Source: Gaeumannomyces sp. JS-464 (taxonomy: Eukaryota > Ascomycota > Sordariomycetes > Magnaporthales > Magnaporthaceae). Taken from it: DNA of 64,000 bases. A program made the translations under genes and the position numbers. This document shows positions 23,163-34,550 of the stretch, piece by piece; position 1 is the stretch's first letter; every line of letters begins with the position of its first letter. Where the stretch lies: positions 4,154,001-4,218,000 of the forward strand of contig NGZR01000005.1 in assembly GCA_002197995.1 (NCBI GenBank), read 5' to 3'. Below the pieces are notes generated by a model. That model did not search any database. It was not told the origin of the DNA and saw only the letters and a program-made list of their open reading frames with translations.

Positions 23163-25664
23163 TTAAAATACAGCTCGTCCCCCTTCCTGCCACTTCCGAT
23201 GGAGGCCAGACTTGCTCTCGGGCGTTTCGGACACCGGAGTCCTGGGGCCAGGGCTGCCCGCCGCGTCGTCGTCGATCCTCAAGCCAGCGCCTCCCCACGA
23301 CATGCGACCACCGCCGAGGGTTCGCCTCCGCCCGCCGTCGGGCGGCGGTGGGGCCGATCCACTCCCAGGCGCGGCCGATCTCTCCGTTGTGGCTCTCGCG
23401 CTGGCCCTGCCGGACGTTGCTGTTCTGCTCGACCACGGCGCGGACCCGCTCCCATATGCGCTCGCGCTCCTTGAGCTTGTGCTCGGCCCGTAGCACGTCG
23501 TCGCGGAGATTCGGCAGGAAGAGGAAGGGGTCCTCCTGGCCGCCGACCTCGTACGCGAGCTCCTTCTGGCTCGCCAGCTTCTCGAGCACCACGTCCACGA
23601 GGCGTGGCACCCGCTCGGCCATGGCCTTGCGCCGCCGGTACGAGACCCGCGCGTACTGGAACGACGCAAATAGAGTCATCAGCGAGAGCGCTACAGCTGC
23701 AATGCCGTATCGATATCGCTCCAGTCCGCGTCGGACGTAGAGCCGGGCCGCGCAGGCGTACGGAACGCTAGCGTGAGAGGTGGACGAGAGGTAGGTGTTT
23801 GGAAAACCTCCGGGATCGGCGGCTCTAAGGGGCCAGCGACGGGGCTGGTTAGTGATGACGGTCAGATGTGACAATTGTTTTGTTTTTGGTCTTTGATTTT
23901 TTTCTTGTAAGGCCAGAAGCATTCAAAAAAGAGAAGAGTTCTGGTTGCAAGGAAGGGTGCAGGTGACAGTCTGTACCGAGCACAGAAAAAGAAAGAGCGG
24001 GGACACTTACTGGACCGTCTCAACCTCGACTTCATCTCGGCCTTGGATCTCGCCGAGAGCAGCGGCCCACAGGTCGTCAAACTCCTGCTTGCTGAGCTTC
24101 TTGCTCCTCTTGTCGCCGACAATCTCCTTGAGGACATCCTCCTCGATAGATGCCGCCTCTACCGGCTTGCCCTCGTCAGTCGCCGCGTCGCCGCACTCGA
24201 ACTTGGCCCGGCGGTTCCTCAGCTCCTCGACGGCCTTGTCAGCGATGGCCTGGACGCGGCGGGCCTTGACTCCGTCTGGCTCGCACGTCGGGGGAAGCGG
24301 CACCAACCCGCCGAGTGAGAGTGGGTGGGGCTTGAGGATGTAGTCGTCGTCACAGCTGACGGTGAAGTCGTCGAAGCAGTAGGCATGGGTCGGGCACGCC
24401 TCGCACTGCGGCTCTAGAACAAGATTGACCCAGTCGGGCAGTTTGTCCTGCACGTCCGGAGGAAGGATCTGTGTGGCCGGCTGTCCCAGTCCGCAGTATC
24501 CAACCTTGATCTTCTCCTGACGGTACCAGCCCGCGTAAGCGCCGAGTAGAGTGACGAGAAGTACCAAGACCGGGGTCGCGAAGCTGATGCCTACGCGCTT
24601 GGACTGCGGTTGCCGCCTGGCAACGGCACCGTGCGTAGCCTCTTCTTGGGCCAGCTCGAGCTGCGCGTCGGGTGTGAACTCTTCCCCGGCCTCGACCATC
24701 GTCGGCGGCTCTGGCGTCCTAGGAGCCTTGAGAGCGCTCACGGGTATCTCGAAGGGCCTCGATACTTTGCGAGAAGGCGGCTCGAGGACCGGCCCGTCGG
24801 TGCGTCTCCTGGCGGCAGAGGCTGCCTTGGATACGACCGAGTCAATGCCGCCACCGCCCGTGGTCCTTCGGCGGTTGCTTGGGGTCTTTAGGGCTTGCGG
24901 AGGAGAGCTACCGCTCTGAAAGGGGTTGTCGTTGGTGAATACGGTGTCCGAGTCTTTGCGCGGCGGTTTTTTGGTGCTGGTAGTGCCGACGCCGTCATAT
25001 CCTACCAAGCCACTCTCCTCGGCCGTGGGTGGTTCGAGCTTCACGTGCGGCGTGACGGAGCGGTAGGGGGCGGCTCGGGGGGTTTTGGCAGCGGCGTCGC
25101 CGTCGGTGTCGATGACTGAGCGGCGAGGGGCAGCGCGAGGGGTCTTTGCGGCGACGTCGCCGTCGGCGTCGATGACGGAGCGGCGAGGGGCGGCACGGGG
25201 GGTCTTGGTGGCGGCGACTTCGTTGTCGGTGTCGGTATCGGAGGGCAGCTGGCGCGAGGTAGAGCGTGTAGAGCGTTTACGCGGGCTGACGGGGCGCGGC
25301 GTTCGGGCTCTTCGTGGTCCGAGGGATCCTCGGACCTGAGGCGTGACACCTTCCTGGGCGAGCGGGATCGGGTGGCCGTCCTCACGGGCGGAGCCATGTC
25401 ATCCATGAAGTCTGTGGACGACGAGTTGGAGCTCTCGACATCGACGATTCCCCTGCTGGAGCGTTTGGCCCTCGCTCGCTCGGCGAGGATCTTTGCTGAC
25501 TTGGGCGCAACCTCGTCGAGGAAGATGTCGATCAGCTGGCCCTTCTTGGCCGTGGCCGGGTACTGGACGCCATAAGTGACGAGAATGGAGCGCAGGCGCG
25601 GCACCGTCAGCGTGCGAGGGTCGAAGTCTGGCTGGAGGTAGTCCAGATTTTCGGAATCAGACAT
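23163..25664 (-). CDS. src1: Src1/Heh1 (Man1-related) inner nuclear membrane protein, frame-disrupted
   Basis: Anchors chromatin to the inner nuclear envelope. An N-terminal HeH/LEM-like fold (residues about 14-50, LTVPRLRSILVTYGVQYP) is followed by a Ser/Arg-rich basic region and a 20-residue tandem repeat. Transmembrane helix 1 (FATPVLVLLVTLLGAYAGWY) comes next, then a lumenal domain with cysteine pairs (PQCEACPTHAYCFDDF). A second helix (GIAAVALSLMTLFASF) and the MSC winged-helix domain follow (WEWIG near the end). Exons are 25664-24011 and 23824-23163, with a 186-bp intron (GTAAGT...TTAG). One base is missing in CCCC (25291-25294). Near 23350 the frame shifts again, most simply one extra C, leading to the family-like ending LHRKWQEGGRAVF at 23163; without that shift the frame ends at 23122. 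Family assignment is firm, the last 60 residues uncertain. Confidence 0.85.
25062..25210 (-). repeat. 60-bp tandem repeat inside Src1
   Basis: About two and a half copies of a 60-bp unit; 25081-25140 and 25141-25200 are nearly identical. In the Src1 frame each unit encodes a 20-residue Arg/Pro/Ala-rich segment of the form TPRAAPRRSVIDxDGDxAAK in the basic linker, a region where such proteins carry nuclear localisation signals. Confidence 0.8.
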
Positions 25665-26685
25665 GGTAGCGGCTTCTCGGCGCGCTCACGATGATACACA
25701 AACACGGAGCTGCTGCTGCTGCCGCCTCGAAGCTCTTGCGGCCTGCCTGCCTGAGCGTCGTGTCGCGGGTAGTAGCGAAGGGAGGCGCCTGGGCAGGAGG
25801 AATGCGCCGGGAAGTTGCGAGTTCAGCCCTTGTTTATCAATAATCACCTCGCACAGAGCGGCGGGAGGGGAAAGTGGTTCCGGCGTGGGCGAGGGTTAGG
25901 AGGGGCCACGTTGGTAACAAAAAAACAATCGCGCGCGACCACCAGCGAATTTTATTGTTCCGTAAGCGGAAGGGTGGATCGCAGCGTGTCAAGGGCATGT
26001 GGGATAAGGAAGCGCGGAAGCCTGGGCCACGGGATCAGCCAGCAGCCTTACAGGGGTTTGGGAGGTGGCTGTCGCCACAAGTTTGCGCCACACGTCACGT
26101 CCGATTTGCTGTGGCAAATCAATGACTCCTCGAGCTGCCTGGCTCCTGGCACGCCTGGGCCACCCACGATGGGAACACAGGCACGCTGCCCAAAAATTAA
26201 ATGAGATAAGAGTTGGCACCACCACCAAAGAAGGGGCTTCAATCTGCAGTCAATTTACCTTCCGCATTTATCACAGGTTTGAATCGTTAACAGAATTACA
26301 AAGGGTTTAAATACGTGTTTTTTTTTTGTGTGTTGTTAGGTGCGAAGGCATCTTTTTTTGCGTGTATTTTGGTGGTGGTAGTGCTCGTGCATCGACTCTG
26401 CTAAGTTGAAAAAAAATCCCAACTCGCATATAATTTTTGGGCAGCGTGACAGGGTATCTCCCAAATCAGTCAAGTGGCCGTATGCAAGAGACGATCAATA
26501 CAAGATATATACACTTTTTTATTTGTTTTGCTATCTGTTTTGGGCCGTATCGCCGTGTTTTTTGTTTTTTTTTGTTTTTTTAAAAAAAATTTATTATATT
26601 CCCCTAACCGAATAACACAAAGTCCGCAGGCTCAAGCAGTCACCGAACGCCTCAACTCCTCATCAAGCCGGAAAAAGACATTCAA
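25665..26685. other. Intergenic: Src1 promoter and HSP20 3' flank
   Basis: No gene recognised. The part nearest HSP20 (26310-26600) is strongly A/T-rich with T runs, consistent with 3'-untranslated sequence. Confidence 0.55.
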
Positions 26686-27972
26686 TCACTCAATGTCGAC
26701 CTTGAGGACCTCGGTCCATTCCTTCTCCACACGGGGAACCGAAATGGAGAGCACGCCGTCTTCGAGGCGCGCACTGATGCCCTTGGCGTCGACGTCCTCC
26801 TTGCCGGTCGGGGCGGACGAAGCGGGAGGCAGGCGCACCTCCCTCTTGAACAGCCCCGTCTTCCTCTCGGAGCTGACGAGCCCGCGCTGGAACGCCTCGT
26901 CGCCGGGCCGGTAGACGACGCCCGAGATGGCGAGCACGCCCCGCTCCGCCTGCCAGTGGATGCCGATGTCCTCCTTCTTGGCGCCGGGGACGGCGACGTG
27001 TACGACCCAGGCGCCGCTCGGCCCGGCCTCGGTCTCGAAGATGTCGACGGGAGGCGTGAAATACTCCAGGTCGCTGTTGCCGTCGTCGCCGCCGTCCATG
27101 TTGTTGCGGGCGCCCACGTCGTCCTCGCTTGTCGCCGCCACATTGGCGTCTGAGGGGCCATTGCCACGCGCGGCAGCGTTCAAGGATTGTATGTATTTGC
27201 CAACATGCTGGTGTGCCGCCAGCGCCGCCGCCGCGAGGGCCTGCTGCAAGGCCTGCTGGGGCTCCACGCCCCTTCCGAGAGCTGCGTGCATCTCTTGGAG
27301 ACCGAAGCCGAAGCCGCCACGGCGTCCGAACCCCGGCCGCCGCGGCCTCGTCCGCCAAACGGAGGCCCGTGGAAGGGCCCGCCAAAATGGCCACCAAACG
27401 GTCCGCCGAATGGCCCGCCAAATGGTCCGCCGTGGGGTTCAGCATGCGGCCCACTGTGGCCAAGGTGCCCGTGGCCGCGAGGGCCGTGAGGGCTACGAGG
27501 ACCACGCGGGCCGTGGCGGTGGTGGCGGCCATGACGGCAGCCATGGGGTCCGCCGGCTGGCTTCTCATCAGGTTTGTCGCCAGCCTTCTCACGCTCGGCC
27601 GGGTCGCGTAGTGTGTCGGGCGAGCCCTCCTTTTCCCCAGAGGGCTCGACCCCCTCCACGGTGGCGCCGCGCTCGGCCCCGGGGACGGGGGCAGTGTAGG
27701 CATCCGGGCCCGGGGAGGCTCCGGAAGGCTGAGACTCCTCGTCGGAGCTGCACTCGTCGCCGCGGCATGAGCCTCGTCTGCCCTATGGTCCATGGTCCCT
27801 GGTGACCAAAGGCGGCGTCGTCGTCACCCGGTCCGAATCGGAAGGGGAATGGACCGTGAAGGTTCACGTGGTCAGTTCCGCGGCCCGGGCGCCCGGGGAA
27901 GGAGCCCGGGAAAGCCCAGAAGTCGTGGGCCTGGGGGCCGGCCGCTGAGTTTGTTGGTTGATTCCAGTCCAT
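26686..27972 (-). CDS. Small heat-shock protein (HSP20/alpha-crystallin) with long His/Gly/Pro-rich N-terminus, frame-disrupted
   Basis: ATP-independent chaperone. The alpha-crystallin domain covers the last 135 residues (start PPVDIFETEAGPSGAWVVHV, then GAKKEDIGIHWQ; final strand ARLEDGVLSISVPRVEKEW). Upstream is an unusual extension: an aromatic start (MDWNQPTNSAAGPQAHDFW), an acidic DECSSDEES stretch, a His/Arg/Gly segment (HGCRHGRHHRHGPRG), repeats of the type GGPFGG, then RGGFGFGLQEMHAALG. Three base losses are inferred (CCC 27797-27799, CCC 27781-27783, CCCC 27331-27334); with them the protein is 429 residues, roughly twice the usual sHSP length. No intron. A TATA element and one TTCTTGAA heat-shock-element half-pair (28011-28018) lie upstream. 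Confidence 0.85.
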
Positions 27973-28135
27973 TATTGCCTGTGTCTGATCTTGTGCGCAG
28001 AGGCTGTGATTTCTTGAATAGGTGTTGGTTTGCGGTGGATGTCGGTGTGTGTGTTGATATGTAGTAGGTAAGAATGATACTTGTCGATGATGGATCTGGT
28101 AGAGTTAGGGGGCACACGCAGGACATAGAGGGGTC

Positions 28136-28146
28136 CTATATATAGA
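28136..28146 (-). promoter_or_regulatory. Candidate TATA box of the HSP20 gene
   Basis: The minus strand reads CTATATATAGG about 165 bp upstream of the ATG at 27972. A strong TATA element is usual for stress-induced genes. Confidence 0.4.
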
Positions 28147-29040
28147 TATTTGGGCAGGTAACTATGTTTGCAGATAGCTAAGTGTCCAGGTCGCTATGTC
28201 CTACGGCGAGGCAACCAACACAACACGTCTTCGAGGCGTCGTCGCCCGGGCCTGTATGCGCGGCATGGGCAGAATCGCCACGGGGCATGGATGTCAGGAG
28301 AGTCTGTTCCCAGTCAGGCAACCCACCAGACGTGGTTCGCGCAGGGGGGACGGCTGGTGATGGTTGCGGTGGTGGTGGTGGTGGTGGTGTATGAGGCATC
28401 AGGCTAGGCAGAGACTCTGATGCGACGCGCGGACAGCACGTGTAAGTCGGTGGTCGGAGGCCAGCAACCTCCGGTGCTGTTGAGTCACATTACACGGATC
28501 CGACACCAGCGCCGCGCGTCTTCGGTCCTCCTGGGTTGCGGATTCAATGGCCATCGGCCGATTGACCTCGATAGCGCTAATCCTCCCTTCGGCCGATTGT
28601 CTTCAATCGTTCTGGGGCTATCGGCATCAACATGCGGGCATTCGGGTTTGACGGTCGATACGCATAGCGGGAGGTCTTTCGACTGCTTTCTTTCTTAACC
28701 GTAGTGTGACTTCGATCGTCCGGTACCTACCAGGTACATTTTAAAGGTCAGGTGGTGGCAAAACGCCCGCTTGTCCAATCGGTCGCTAGCAGATCGCCTC
28801 TTTGCTATTGCACAAGCATACCCATCACAACCCAACCTCGCAGTCCTCGAGCTATCGACGATCAAGGCTGTCCTATATTATTACCTAAATAGCTTTCGAA
28901 TTAATATCTTAGGATGGGATAAACGAACAGCCATGGGTATCACGGCCCTATATTTTTACGTTGTCAGCTTAAGGTCATCCATCCTTTAAAATACCGCGGT
29001 AAGAAAAACAAAGCACATAGGAAGGAGAGGAAAGAAAAAG

Positions 29041-29092
29041 AAAAAAAAAAAAAAAAAAAAAAAGAGAGAGAGAATATATATATATATATATA
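29041..29092 (+). repeat. A23 run followed by (AG)n and (AT)n microsatellites
   Basis: Simple-sequence stretch with about 23 A, four AG units and nine AT units, in the 3' flank of the NUC-1-like gene. Confidence 0.7.
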
Positions 29093-29366
29093 ACAACCAG
29101 AAAACCCACAGCACGCGAAAAAAAAAAAAAAAAATTCACAAGAAGATTATGCAAATAAAATTGAAGATATAAACAAAAATGAAGCAGAAGATAGGCGACC
29201 ATACCTTCTTCCCACCGGGAAAACAGCGCTTATAACACGACAAATGCCACCCCATTCAACCCGGTCACATCCGCCCTCATTATTACAATGCCACATGCCT
29301 TTGTCATTCCTGTGCTGTGACATATCTCGTAAACCCGTCATGCCGCGTCACAGAGCGGCCCCCTTG

Positions 29367-31797
29367 TCATGACCCGGCGCTGGCATCAGCCTCGTTTTTC
29401 TCTTTGCCCATCTCTGTCTCCGCATCCATATTCACTTCTGCGTCTGTCCCAGCCTTCTTTTCTGCCTTCTCTTTCTCCCGCTCTTGCATCAGAAGCTTTC
29501 TTTCCGCCTCCTCGGCCCGCCGTGTTGCGTCGGCCACTTCCTGCTTCAGTAGCTTGATGTACTCGATGGCCATCTCGACTGTGCTCGCCTTACTGTTAGG
29601 CCCGCCGGCCCCGCCCTGCTTGTCGTTCTTCTTCCCTCCGCCGTCGCCGTCGCCGCCGTCCCCGTCGTCGGACCCCTTGCCTGTCCCGTCCTCGCCGCCA
29701 CCGGTGTTAGGAACCGAGGCGGGTAGTAGCGTAGCAATCTCCTGGAGGGCCGAGTTAATCCTGTTGCGCCTGCCCTGCTCCGCGATCTTGTGTGACGTCC
29801 GCTTCGATGTGAGGTTCGTCGAAAGCGATGTGGGATAAGATACGCCCGGCACGTGGATGCCCTCGAGTATGTTCTGGTAGTTGGATTTGGACGCCAGCAG
29901 CTTCGATGCCGCGTCCTCGGCGCTGGTCCCGCCTGGAAGCAGCGGTTTGATATTTGGCGAGATTCGCGGCCTCAATGCTGGGGATACGTGCGATGAGCTG
30001 ACGCTGCCTCGCTTTTTGCTGCCCCTCGGTCCCAGCTGTGGTGTTCTGCGTGCCACCGCCGCCGTCGTCGCCACCGGTGTCCCAGCCGCCGAGTTGGAAA
30101 CCTGCCCAGTAAGCAGCGGGCTTTGTGTCGCCGATGCTGGCGCTCCGGGCTTGGCAAACTTGGGAGACGGTAGCGACTGGAACGGAGATGCCTTAGTGGA
30201 GCTCGGCTCGAGCGAGGGTGATGCCGAAGGACTCTGCGTCACCAACGGTGACACTCGAGGCTTGTGCTGGAAGTTGACTGATTCTGGGAGTTCAAAGTTC
30301 TCAATGATCTCGTGGGGCATCGTCTCTGTGAGGCCCGACACCGCAGCTAGGCTATTGTTGGGCGACGTCAGCCTCATCAGGGAGGCCGGCGTCGCCGGTG
30401 ACAGTTTTCCTTGCCCTTGTAACGATGTCACGGCCGACCGTGGCGCGGTGTTCTGCGGCTCGATAAAGGGAGATGGCCGCGCAGAACGCGGCTTCGGGAG
30501 TGGCGGCGGGGGCATCTCGGACAGCGTCTCTGGCGAGACCGAGCCATTTTCTGAGTCTGTGGCCCCGACTGGCGACGAGCCCGGGCCGTGCGGGGCGGGG
30601 GGTGGAAGAAGCTGGTGGCTCGACTCCTGGCCGTGCTCGAGCGCCTCGGCCAGCTCGCTCAGGGCCTGAGAGTTAATTATGGGCGTTGTCTGCGTCTTTT
30701 TTCTCTGTGGCTTTGTAATTGGGGACTGCCGCACACATGCCTTGCCCCGAGCCTTAGTTCCTGTGTTCTTTCTAGCCTTTTTGCTTGCCTCGCTAGGAGC
30801 TGTCTGATTAGTCGGCGTCTGTGTGGGTGTTTCGAGGTCCATATCGCCTGGCGAGTTGTTGTTCTTGCTGCTATTGCTGTCATTATTATTCGCGCGGGAG
30901 ATGTGGTCGAATATAACCGAGGAACCTTCGGCCTGTGCATGGAGAGAGGCGACGCCAAGGGACTGAAATATGCCCCAGGTATAGTGAACTGCGAGTCCAT
31001 TGGGAACTGGGTCTCAAGGGGCGTTACGGCCGGGGAAACGAGTGGTGTAAAGGCCATCTGCAGTTTGCGCCGCGGGTCAGCCAACCTTGACAAGGGACGG
31101 AGACTGGGGTGGTGGTGAGTTGTGCTCGCTCGCGCAACCGATAATTAACTGACATCTTGCTGGTCGCCGCCCATGCGCTGGTACCGCTCATACATGCCCT
31201 GCTGGGGTGTGTGGTCCGGCTGGGTATAGAAGCGGGATCTCGCTTGGAGATCAAGACTCTGGGGCGTGGGGGCACCATGCGACTCCGTTGCGCGGCGAAG
31301 AAGGCGGCTTGCTCCTCGAGCTGGCGCTGCTGCTGCTGCATACGCTGTTGCTGCAGGAAGACGATCTTGGCGTCGATATCGTTGATGGCCTCACTCGGCG
31401 TGGGTGGGGCATGCGACGTTGGAGTCAAGGACATCATGGCGGCGGGAAGGCTCACCATGGAGTTGATGGCGGTGTGTGCTGGAGCCGACGTCATAGCCAT
31501 GGGCCGCATCGGCGCCGAGTGGTGGAGCGGAGGCTCCGGTTGCGCCGACACAAGAGCCGGCATGTCGGTGCCACTCATCGGGGTGTCCAGGTGTTCGGCC
31601 CGGGCCTGGGGCCGCTGAAGCATGGGCGCATTGGCGGTATTCTGGAACTCGGGAAAGTCGTGGAAGTCAAACTGGAGGGCGTCGCCCAGGCCGCCCATGC
31701 TATTCATGTCGAGGTACTGCTGGAAGTCGTCGTCTGGGCTGGGATGCATCTGGCCCTCCTGGCCATCCCAGGCGGCCGCGGAGCCCATGATGGACAT
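29367..31797 (-). CDS. nuc-1: bHLH transcription factor, NUC-1/PalcA/Pho4-type phosphate regulator, frame-disrupted
   Basis: Nuclear activator of phosphate-acquisition genes in the characterised relatives, binding CACGTG-type sites. The basic-helix-loop-helix lies near the C-terminus: basic region KRTSHKIAEQGRRNRIN, helix 1 SALQEIATLLP, a long Gly/Asp-rich loop and helix 2 STVEMAIEYIKLLKQEV running into a coiled coil. The N-terminal half is Pro/Ser/Gln-rich, with an acidic patch (DDDFQQYLDMNSMGGLGDALQFDF) likely to be an activation segment. Exons are 31797-31154 and 31057-29367; the 96-bp intron has a GTCAGT donor. Two base losses are inferred (G5 at 31268-31272; CC near 30932-30936); corrected length 778 residues. 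The start MSIMGSAAAWDGQ is chosen because upstream sequence in frame looks like leader. Family confidence high; regulation by a PHO80/85-like pair is known only from relatives. Confidence 0.88.
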
Positions 31798-34550
31798 TGC
31801 GCGCGCCGTCGCTCGTTTGCGTGTGGCCGAAAGATGCGCCCGCGAATGAAAGGCTATCGGTGTGTGGTCGGACGAGCGGGTCGGGTTTGTTGGTGGGTTT
31901 GCGCTGCCGCTGTTCCTAGAAAAGGCGATTACGTCTGCCCCCAGGGTGAAGTCGATAATATTTGCTTTGAGGCTGATCCGGGTGTCGTTTTCTTCTCTTG
32001 TCCTGTTGCTCTTCTCCTTTTCTTTTATTCCTCCTCTTCGGGGAATTTTTTTTCTCGCCCTTTCCTTTTTATTTATTCTTCCGCGGGTTGCGATGTTAAG
32101 AGAGTGCTTGCCCCCGACGTAAAATTTGAAAGAGAAATGAAGATAAAAGAGTTTGAAAAAAATAAAAAGATAAAATAAAAAATAGGATACCAACCACAGG
32201 AAGTCGGTAGCAGTGGTGGTGGTGGGGCGCCTCGGTTGGAAACGGCGCGCTCGTCGGGGCGAGGTTCAATGGGTTGACTAAAAAAGAATGCTGAAGCACA
32301 TCGTCCACGGAAAAGGAAAAGAGAGGATGAGGATGAGGCGGAGTCTTTGAGTGGCAGTCTGGCCGCCGTTGGCCGGAGTTGCTGCTCGAAACCGTACTGA
32401 TGGGTGGGCTACCTAGCAACTGCTCTGATGGATATCATGCTGGGGCGGAGGCGCTCAACACATGCATATCCCAGTTTACCAGAGAGGGGCGCCTCGGCCG
32501 ATGGCGTATGTAAAGGCAGAGCTGGTTTCCCCCTCGAGCAGCGGTGTCGCTTCGTCGTCTAGTCAAGGCCCACAGGAAAATATTGCGCATACCCACATGC
32601 GCACGCTTGGGGTGGGACGAAGGACGCTGGGGAGGGCCGGGAATATGGGATATGTGAGGAAGGGAGATTGGCGTGTGCGTTGAAAAGAATGCAAGAAAGT
32701 ATCACAGTATCACGGGCTGCAGAGCTCGTTCATCGCTGCGTTGAAGGTCGAGCAGAAGGGGACAGCAGCCGCCGTCAATTGGGTCAGCTTTCGAGGGCAG
32801 CCGACCGCAAGGTGGGGGTAAAGCAAGAACCGGGTCTCGTTCAAGTGACTCGAGTTCCACTAGGCGACCCATGCCGCCCATGTCGCTTTGTTCCAGCTCT
32901 TGCGGATGCATGTCTGGTGGGGCACTAGGGGCCCTCCGCCGTCAACGACGACCCATCCATCCCACCGGCGCAGCAGACTGGGGTCGTTCAATGCGCGGGC
33001 TGTCGGCTGTTCGGTTGTGGCTCAGATGCCAGGTTTGGTCCAAATGGACTGGACGTAAAGTACCTTTGGATGTGTCTCTTAAAAACAACTTGGAGTCGGG
33101 ATTGTGAACAGGACAGAATGGCGCCTCCCTTCTGGCGCCTGGGGTCAGATCAAGTCGGAACGTTGCGGGTGGGACGAATATGGAGCGATCCCCAATTGAG
33201 CCTGGTGGCGGCGCGTTTACCCTTGCGGCCGCCGCCAGCGTCCACGCGTGGGGGTCTTTGCGCTCCAAATCAACCCGCACACGCAATGGACACTAGCGCG
33301 GGAATCCCTTGCCCAACAACCAGGCAGCCCGCTATTCGCCGTCAGTTGCGGGGGCTGTCCTCGCGGGTGTGGCCAGCGCACATATGAGACGCACCACCAA
33401 GAGACCTTGGGGCGGCGTCGGGGGGTATACGACATAACACCATGTCTTTAACGAGGATCGGCGCAAGAGAATAAGTGCACTAGTAGTCCAAGTTGCTTAT
33501 GATAAAATAAGAGAGATTCTTTGTTTTAGATAGGTTTTGGTTGTTTTGGCTGGCCGCCCCAGAGCTGCGGGGTTGCGATTGAAATGGTATCGAATATGGG
33601 AAGAGAGTAGGTCGCTTGTTAAATGCCTCCAGCGACCGAGATATATCTCAATTGCCTGTGTTACTTCCAGAACAGCCGCCAAAGTTGTATGCCCGGCTTC
33701 TCTTCCCGGTCGTCCGCACGCATTTCCAGTTTCCGAGTAATCCAGCTTCCCACTTCGCGACTTCTCCATCGTGAGACAGCGAGACACAAAGACGTAATAG
33801 GAATTAACCCCCCACAACAACAGCCACCAACCCGACAGAAAGGAGAGACCGATGCGGAGGAGACCCGAATTTGAGCTAGGAGAAAAAAGTCCAAAAACGG
33901 GATAAGGTAAAAAATAAAAGTATAGGAAAGAAGGGACAAAGAAAAAAAAAATGATACAATAAATAAAGGGAAAAAGGGGTTTTTAAAGGAGACATGGGGA
34001 TAGGTTGGTATCATGAAGTGACCGGCAGTGTAGTGACTGTGCCGTGGCTGAGTCTAATTTTACACGAATGTATCTCCAGAGATGCCCGAGTGTATGTGCA
34101 CAAGAAGAGAAGGAAAAGGGCGGTAGAGTGAAGCGAAATGTGGACAGACAAGAGGCTACCTGAGAACAGACGAAGAGAACAAGATTTGCGCCGATCCATG
34201 CCGACTGATGCGTATAAACATGAAAGAAATCGTGTGGTCTAGTGCCGGGCACGTAGATGGTGGTGAGGCGTGACCATGTACCTAAAAGGCCAGGCCGTCT
34301 GGGTCGGCGCGTGTCGGGGTTTGAAAACCGTGACAGGCGATCCGAATGAGGTAGAAGGGGCCGCAAGTAATGGGCGGCGAAAGAGGTATTAAGCGAAAGG
34401 CGTGAATCCGTCAAGTAATGTCGCATGATCTTCAGTAAAAGTCATGAGAATGCTGAGAGGGCCTGCCTAGGCTTTTGGGCTCCCCACCAAGAGTGTGGAG
34501 TGAGAGATAGGTCGGGGCGAGACAAGGAAACGGGCGGTCGCGGTCATGGG
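31798..34550. other. Intergenic, 2.75 kb: NUC-1 promoter/leader and kelch-gene 3' flank
   Basis: No coding region supported. The first 400 bp upstream of NUC-1 are C/T-rich on the coding strand, as in a long fungal leader. A/G-rich stretch at 33870-34000. Confidence 0.5.

Larger units (their letters stand above)
27973..29366. other. Intergenic: HSP20 promoter and NUC-1 3' flank
   Basis: No gene recognised. It contains a GGT microsatellite at 28365-28389 and, nearer NUC-1, A-runs and an AT microsatellite listed separately. Confidence 0.55.

Noticed and set aside
26690..27793. A 367-codon Arg-rich minus-strand frame overlapping the HSP20 gene
   Set aside because: It is the wrong frame across the crystallin domain; it exists because the true frame is broken three times.
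28011..28018. A heat-shock element (TTCTTGAA) in front of HSP20
   Set aside because: Only two inverted units and only about 40 bp from the ATG; a functional HSE needs at least three units, so it is mentioned in the gene entry but not called.
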